Shown one piece after another: positions 60,601 to 64,000 of a stretch of 64,000 bases of DNA. The DNA is taken from positions 62,001 to 126,000 of the forward strand of contig CAXPZW010000011.1 of NCBI GenBank assembly GCA_964221845.1, written 5' to 3'. The position numbers and the translations under genes were made by a program. The DNA is from CAXPZW01 sp964221845. GTDB taxonomy: Bacteria > Bacteroidota > Bacteroidia > Flavobacteriales_D > Sanyastnellaceae. Position 1 is the first letter of the stretch, and every line of letters starts with the position of its first letter. Below the pieces are notes generated by a model. It did not search any database, was not told the DNA's origin, and saw only the letters and a program-made list of their open reading frames with translations.

Positions 60601-61232
60601 GTGGCTTGGATCACCCCGTTTTCGTCCAAGTAGGAGTTCTCTGAACACCAAATCACCGTGCCGTCCTCACGCACCATGCTCACTTCAAAGTTGGTCAGTG
60701 ATCCGGTATCGCGCAGGGCCGTCAAATAGGCTTCGCGGTTGTATTCTGGAGGGAAATGCCCCACCAACGTGTTGCCGCGTAGCTCTCGATAGCTCGCGTA
60801 CCCCAGCATCTCGGCAAAGGACTGGTTGCAGTTGATCACCTTGCCGGTTTCGGCATCCAGGGTGAGTGCCCCTGCCACGTTGCGGTCAAACAAATGCTTG
60901 TACGCATCAGCGCGGTAGGTTTCGTCTTGCAACAAACGCAGCTGGTAGTAGGTCTGCCCTTGATGCAGGATGGGATGCAGGTGGAGGGTCCACTCCGGCT
61001 GCTTTCCTGTCAGGGATTGCGGTTGCAAGGCATCCAACTCTGCCAAGTGGAGTCCAAACTGGGATTCGAGTACGGCGCCACACCCATCTGGACTTTCACA
61101 TCCCCAAGCTCGCAGCGCACGTTCAAACGGGGCGTTGCACGCCAACACTTCAAGGGTGTCACACGTGCACACCGCCAGTGCGTCGCGGGGGTGGGTCAGC
61201 CAAGGCTGCCATGCGGGATTGTCGGGTGTCAT
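57630..61232 (-). CDS. Multi-PAS soluble sensor histidine kinase (HisKA_2 type)
   Basis: The 1,200 residues show a degenerate N-terminal PAS and seven further PAS domains (from about residues 107, 226, 345, 470, 625, 750 and 885), for example NVAGALTLDAETGKVINCNQ, SSIDMIIAVDDQFHITEFNG and NARDFILSIDQKGDLLYANN. The kinase core has the phosphoacceptor box LLQEVHHRVKNNLQVISSIL of the HisKA_2/HWE-related group, NELVSNAMKYAF and VADNGIGLP. There is no membrane helix, so it senses inside the cell. It follows the YwqK-repeat gene with an ATGA overlap and precedes its LytTR regulator. Confidence 0.93.
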   Translation of the reverse strand: MTPDNPAWQPWLTHPRDALAVCTCDTLEVLACNAPFERALRAWGCESPDGCGAVLESQFGLHLAELDALQPQSLTGKQPEWTLHLHPILHQGQTYYQLRLLQDETYRADAYKHLFDRNVAGALTLDAETGKVINCNQSFAEMLGYASYRELRGNTLVGHFPPEYNREAYLTALRDTGSLTNFEVSMVREDGTVIWCSENSYLDENGVIQATVMDITESRGNRERYATLFEHAMDAMVIVDQDRVVQANQQALTIFGGSEDDVATWTWIQGDQARVVRDRTNAELLTLKMEQALHGDQHRASAVCRRVDDTQFHAELKINSLQEEDHIRVCLTIRDVTERVLFERAIRESESRFRLLSDVAIESVAFVFEDTFLDCNEQMAKLLGYGKREQLIGKKISDYIADPDLERLRGRLGIGGPNKTEVRASSRDGQGMFLEASGSHIQYQGQEVQVMLFYDITSRKRTESQLEQSMDRFKNLVDNSPNGVFIVTDMLVKYANQGGIQLVEAEDEDDLYGHEFAEFFTGESALQVLSDLQEVRQGEEVPYREIKVRTRKGVELDVGFKATLTVYDNKPSIQVTMHNLSTRVQLLQEKVRAELAEETNLVLKREIEEHKITQKKLIAAENFARNIIESSIDMIIAVDDQFHITEFNGAAQQQFGFTLEELEGSPADQLYASKRDYSLVRKSLEETGTFSGEIENITRDGKVFTCLLSASLIRNNDGEIVGSMGVSRDITELKQAEIELRESEERYRDIFDNARDFILSIDQKGDLLYANNAFIQALGYGREELGTKSIYDLVPAGTLDRRRKVTSTFTGVNMEVTFVGQGGRIVVAEGDASVRLLQGKPDSVRAIFRDVTATRRSEARAAEQQARLESIFESTRNMSMWTLNRDNIITACNRNFAWFMEQQFGEQVRVGDRFMESIESHIDPQHYLGELQAFKDAFKGAAKEFEVALRNQHDDTVWLQVFLNPVNSGEQTEEISCITYDITDRKEIDQQIRDSLKEKDVLLQEVHHRVKNNLQVISSILNLQSSFVQDEGTLEILQESQNRIKSMSYIHETLYRTTDFSSIEFTDYIQNIARNLIHTYSFTTGEVKLQTRFDRIYLSLDQAIPCGLIINELVSNAMKYAFKGIEERELTIEITDREGHVRILVADNGIGLPADFRYEESDSLGVQLVYTLVEQLDGTIEVDAESGTRFLITFDKPQHP

Positions 61233-62764
61233 TCGATGGGGGCTTCCTGTTTGCCGAGGGAGGTCTTGACTCCGTCGATCTTGAATTCCTCCCCAAATTT
61301 ATACCGGATGATCATTTGTGGCTCACCCGACTGCTGAAAGTAGGTCCAATTGCCGTGGCGCTCGCCGCTTTTGTACTTGCCTTCGAGCTTGACTTGCCCG
61401 TTGCGGTAGTACCACGTGTGTTTGCCTTGGGGAATGCCCCCGGCAAATTCGCCCTTGAAATTGAGTTGTCCATTTTCATAGGTGTGCACCCAAACGCCGT
61501 GCTTTTCACCGTCGATGTAGTGGCCCTCTTCGGTGTGGTCGTTCACCGTGTAGAGCCACGGCCCTTCCTTGTAGCCCATGGCGTATTCCCCTTGGTGGAT
61601 AATGTTGCCTTGGTCGTCGTACTCCACCATGAGTCCGTCTTCTTTGCCCCGGCGGTATTGCTCTTCGCGTTTGATGGCCCCATTGGTGTGGTACCAGACC
61701 CAGGTACCGGTGTAGTCGCCGAGTTTGTACACGCCTTTTTGCTCCTCTTTTCCGTTGATGAAAAAGTAGGTCCACTTGCCATCGGGCTGGCCGTCCACAT
61801 AGCTCCCTTTAGCACGGATTTCACCGGTGGGGTAATACAGGGTCCAATCGCCTTGGTAACGTCCTTCAGCGTCCACGATGCCTTCGCCCACTTTCACGTT
61901 GTTCTCGTAGATGGTACTGGCCACAATAGCCCCCTCTGCGTCGTATTCGCGGAAGACCCCTTGTTTGCTCCCATCCTTATAGGCCCCGATAGATTTGAGT
62001 GTTCCATCAGGATTGTACTCTTTGCGCACTTCAGGCATCACTGCTTGCTCGGCGTCTTCCACCAGCTGTCCACCACGCCAAACTTCAATGCGGTCCAAAT
62101 CGCCCTTTTTGGTGTAGAACTTGAAAATGCCGTTGCGCACGCCATTCATCCAGCGTCCTTCTTCTTTGAGTTTGCCGTTTGGATACCACTCCACCCAGCG
62201 CCCGGTGCGTTTGCCAGTAGAAGTGTTGCGGTTGACTTTCTCGATACTCCGTAAGTAGCCCTGATCGTAGCCCAACAAGGTGATGATACGCCTGTCTTTG
62301 GCGTACTCGTATCCCTTGCCAGATTCTTTGCCGTCCTCGAAAATGACGGTGCGATACAACTCACCAGAGGCGTAGAAGTAACGCGCTTCGCCTTGCAGGG
62401 TATCGGCTACATAGTTAAGCTCTTCAGTGAGGTTGCCTTCGCCATCAAAGTTGAATGCCAGCCCTTGGCGCAGGTCCTGCTCGTAATTGATTTTTTGCTG
62501 GAGCGTGCTGTCGTTGCGGTAGAATACCCACTCGCCGCTCAGCTGATAATCCTCGCGGTTGCCGGCCGACTTGAGCGTGCCGTCCTCGTAGTAGGTTTTC
62601 CAAAAACCATCGGGGCGGCCTTCCACCATGCGCCCCTCGCTGCTGATCACACCATTAGGGTACCGGAAGATGGTGTACCCCTGGAGCAACGAGTCTTGCT
62701 GCGCTGCCACATCCAAGTGAAGCACCAGGGCCAAGCAAAACAGACAGCTCAACCGGATCCACAT
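61229..62764 (-). CDS. Exported YwqK/MORN-repeat protein
   Basis: The 511 residues have a signal peptide (MWIRLSCLFCLALVLHLDV). About 18 repeats of 20-25 residues follow, with the core Y-x-N-G-x-L/I-x-x-E-G-x-Y-x-x-G-x-x-x-G-x-W, for example GRWVEWYPNGKLKEEGRWM, GDWTLYYPTGEIRAKGSYV and GKHTWYYRNGQVKLEGKYK. Such repeats form beta-hairpin ladders. The label 'antitoxin' used for YwqK relatives is not supported here. It is the first gene of the kinase-regulator operon and could be the exported sensor or output partner. Upstream ATG and TTG codons (62782, 62791) are possible but weaken the signal peptide. Confidence 0.82.
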   Translation of the reverse strand: MWIRLSCLFCLALVLHLDVAAQQDSLLQGYTIFRYPNGVISSEGRMVEGRPDGFWKTYYEDGTLKSAGNREDYQLSGEWVFYRNDSTLQQKINYEQDLRQGLAFNFDGEGNLTEELNYVADTLQGEARYFYASGELYRTVIFEDGKESGKGYEYAKDRRIITLLGYDQGYLRSIEKVNRNTSTGKRTGRWVEWYPNGKLKEEGRWMNGVRNGIFKFYTKKGDLDRIEVWRGGQLVEDAEQAVMPEVRKEYNPDGTLKSIGAYKDGSKQGVFREYDAEGAIVASTIYENNVKVGEGIVDAEGRYQGDWTLYYPTGEIRAKGSYVDGQPDGKWTYFFINGKEEQKGVYKLGDYTGTWVWYHTNGAIKREEQYRRGKEDGLMVEYDDQGNIIHQGEYAMGYKEGPWLYTVNDHTEEGHYIDGEKHGVWVHTYENGQLNFKGEFAGGIPQGKHTWYYRNGQVKLEGKYKSGERHGNWTYFQQSGEPQMIIRYKFGEEFKIDGVKTSLGKQEAPIE

Positions 62765-63255
62765 GCGTTGTTCACACCCCATATGATTCAAATCTCTTTT
62801 TTAAAGTAAATCTCATAATAGTAATAGGGCTGTTGAAACCGTTGAAAACCCAGTCAATTTTGGTTTGGATTTTCAAGTTATACACGCGATGAGCAGGGTT
62901 GTTCACGGTTGTATACCATTTCAATCTATTGTAGGTCAAGGTCCTACACACGCTATCAACAATTTGTGCAGAACGTGAACGTGGGTCGTTTTTTCTGAAA
63001 TCAGCATGAATAAACCAGCGCGGATCTGTGTGGAAGTGATCAAAAAATTGGCCTCCAAAAATGCGGTCGATTGCATGCGATGATGCATCTGAACTTTTTG
63101 CTGAGACGGCCAAAAGAAGTTTCTGGAGTGTTGTCCACATGTTTCCGCAACGTTATACACGCCCCTGTGAATTATGTGTAAAACGCGTAAAACCGGGATT
63201 TGTGCGCGTTTTCAGGCGTGGAATCGGTGGTATATTCGTGAAAAATTGCGAAGCC
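62765..63255. other. Intergenic region with DnaA-box-like cluster (candidate oriC)
   Basis: This 491-base gap has no credible gene. It begins with an AT-rich stretch (62783-62826). Sites close to TTATnCACA occur at 62878-62886 (TTATACACG), 62899-62907 (TTGTTCACG), 63131-63139 (TTGTCCACA) and 63153-63161 (TTATACACG). On the other strand they occur at 63166-63174 (TAATTCACA) and 63175-63183 (TTTTACACA). Four of the six lie within 53 bases. Each has one or two mismatches to the E. coli consensus. Promoters for the two divergent flanking genes must also lie here. Confidence 0.5.
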
Positions 63256-63684
63256 ATGGCCCACATTAGCATTGGTTCTGACCATGCAGGATTCGAACTC
63301 AAAGAACGCATGCGTGCGTGGTTGGAATCTGAACACGAAATCAACGATTGCGGAACCTACTCTGACGAGAGCACCGATTACCCTGAATACGCCCACGCTG
63401 TGGCCGAAGCCGTGGAACAAGGCGACGGGTTGGGCATCTTGATTTGTGGAAGCGCCAACGGCGTGGCCATGAGTGCCAACAAACACCAGGGTGTGCGTGC
63501 AGCCATCTGCTGGCAGGTAGAAATAGCCGAGCTCGCACGCCAGCACAACGACGCCAATGTGATCTGCATTCCGGCGCGATTTGTGTCTGAGGAAACTGCA
63601 CGCGCCATGGTGAGCGCATTTTTGAACGAATCTTTTGAGGGCGGTCGACACGCCCGTCGTGTAGGTAAGATTGCCTGCGCATAA
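63256..63684 (+). CDS. rpiB: Ribose 5-phosphate isomerase B
   Basis: RpiB interconverts ribose 5-phosphate and ribulose 5-phosphate. The 142 residues begin MAHISIGSDHAGFELKERM with the catalytic-side GSDHAG. Further motifs are GTYSDESTDYPEYAHAVAEA, GILICGSANGVAMSANKH (the C-G-S/T-G-x-G loop, here CGSANG) and HNDANVICIPARF. The upstream extension of the frame lies in the DnaA-box region and is rejected. The next gene starts 10 bases after the stop. Confidence 0.93.
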   Translation: MAHISIGSDHAGFELKERMRAWLESEHEINDCGTYSDESTDYPEYAHAVAEAVEQGDGLGILICGSANGVAMSANKHQGVRAAICWQVEIAELARQHNDANVICIPARFVSEETARAMVSAFLNESFEGGRHARRVGKIACA

Positions 63685-63694
63685 CGCTACTTGC

Positions 63695-64000
63695 ATGAAA
63701 AACTGGATGCTGGCAACCGCTATGGTTGCCCTGGCGGGATCCCTCCACGCCCAACTTGACTCGCTCGCGATGAAATACGCGGCGACCATCACTACCGAAG
63801 AATTGAAGGAGCACTTGATGGTGCTTGCCAGCGATGAATACGAAGGCCGTGAGACCGGTATGCCGGGTCAAAAGAAAGCTGCTCAGTACATCACCAACCA
63901 CTTCAAAGCGCTCGGCATTCCACCATGCGTGGGCAACGAGTATGTACAAACATACCCGCTCCGTTCGGAGTCGGTAACTGGAAGTGCCCTCACCCTGAAT
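63695..64000 (+). CDS. M28-family peptidase, N-terminal part (cut by window end)
   Basis: The 102 visible codons start with a signal peptide (WMLATAMVALAGSLHAQ). They continue with the N-terminal pattern of exported M28 aminopeptidases: EELKEHLMVLASDEYEGRE, TGMPGQKKAAQYITNHFKAL and EYVQTYPLR. The zinc ligands would lie beyond the window. It probably shares a transcript with rpiB. Confidence 0.8.
   Translation, partial: MKNWMLATAMVALAGSLHAQLDSLAMKYAATITTEELKEHLMVLASDEYEGRETGMPGQKKAAQYITNHFKALGIPPCVGNEYVQTYPLRSESVTGSALTLN

Noticed and set aside
60866..62254. 462-codon plus-strand frame across the kinase and YwqK-repeat genes
   Set aside because: It spans the ATGA junction of two well-supported genes and shows no domain. 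It is a shadow frame.
61229..62764. YwqK-family label as toxin-antitoxin antitoxin
   Set aside because: No toxin gene lies nearby and the protein is exported with many MORN-like repeats; the context is a two-component system.

Overview
The window is a densely packed stretch of a bacterial chromosome from the Bacteroidota, most likely the order Flavobacteriales. The reasons are: secreted proteins carrying both type A and type B type IX secretion (T9SS) C-terminal domains; a PorW/SprE-like T9SS lipoprotein; TonB-dependent receptors with carboxypeptidase-like N-terminal domains; promoters of the TTG-N19/20-TAnnTTTG type; little sign of Shine-Dalgarno sites; and an ATP synthase cluster without the beta and epsilon genes. 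Base composition is high in G+C for this group. I do not assign a genus. No CRISPR array, prophage, insertion sequence or rRNA was seen, and there is one tRNA gene (Asn).

Layout. 1-7.7 kb: truncated YhhN-type membrane protein, small TonB-C-like protein, LytTR regulator, outer-membrane barrel, DEDDy exonuclease, serine hydrolase, TPR protein, then a pgi/pmi-like isomerase coupled to lipB. 7.7-13.4 kb: a 1,881-residue PKD-repeat adhesin exported by the T9SS. 13.6-22.3 kb: lysS, aminotransferase V, a lipoprotein pair (M23 peptidase and phosphodiester-glycosidase-like), DUF3108, an orphan dockerin-like fragment, a RidA/2-aminomuconate-deaminase-like protein, a 29-codon ORF with its own terminator, Xaa-Pro peptidase and miaE. 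22.6-29.5 kb: M1 aminopeptidase, hemW, cyclase-family hydrolase, a barrel-like protein and an NtrY-like kinase. 29.5-38.4 kb: a leftward run porW/sprE - bactofilin - atpZ - small membrane protein - atpB-E-F-H-A-G, closed by a terminator. 38.5-45.2 kb: M23 peptidase, a G-rich quadruplex-like tract, PfkB kinase, tRNA-Asn, a small membrane protein, a T9SS protein with six long tandem repeats, and a DJ-1/PfpI lipoprotein. 45.4-54.1 kb: a TonB receptor, then a four-gene unit DUF4856 - imelysin - HTTM (vitamin K carboxylase-like) - TonB receptor, probably for iron or another metal. 54.1-62.8 kb: divergent LacZ-like glycosidase, Lacal_2735-type small protein, and a coupled YwqK-repeat protein / multi-PAS kinase / LytTR regulator operon. 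62.8-64.0 kb: an approximately 0.5 kb AT-richer intergenic region with a cluster of DnaA-box-like sites (candidate replication origin), rpiB and the start of an M28 peptidase.

Gene packing is tight. Several neighbours overlap by ATGA, GTGA or TAATG junctions, which implies translational coupling, and convergent genes meet with overlapping or nearly touching stop codons. The points most worth a second look are the candidate oriC, the DUF4856-imelysin-HTTM-receptor unit with its promoter and overlapping inverted repeat, the 29-residue ORF unit, the tandem G-quadruplex motif, and the repeat-bearing secreted protein with a 714-base duplication period.
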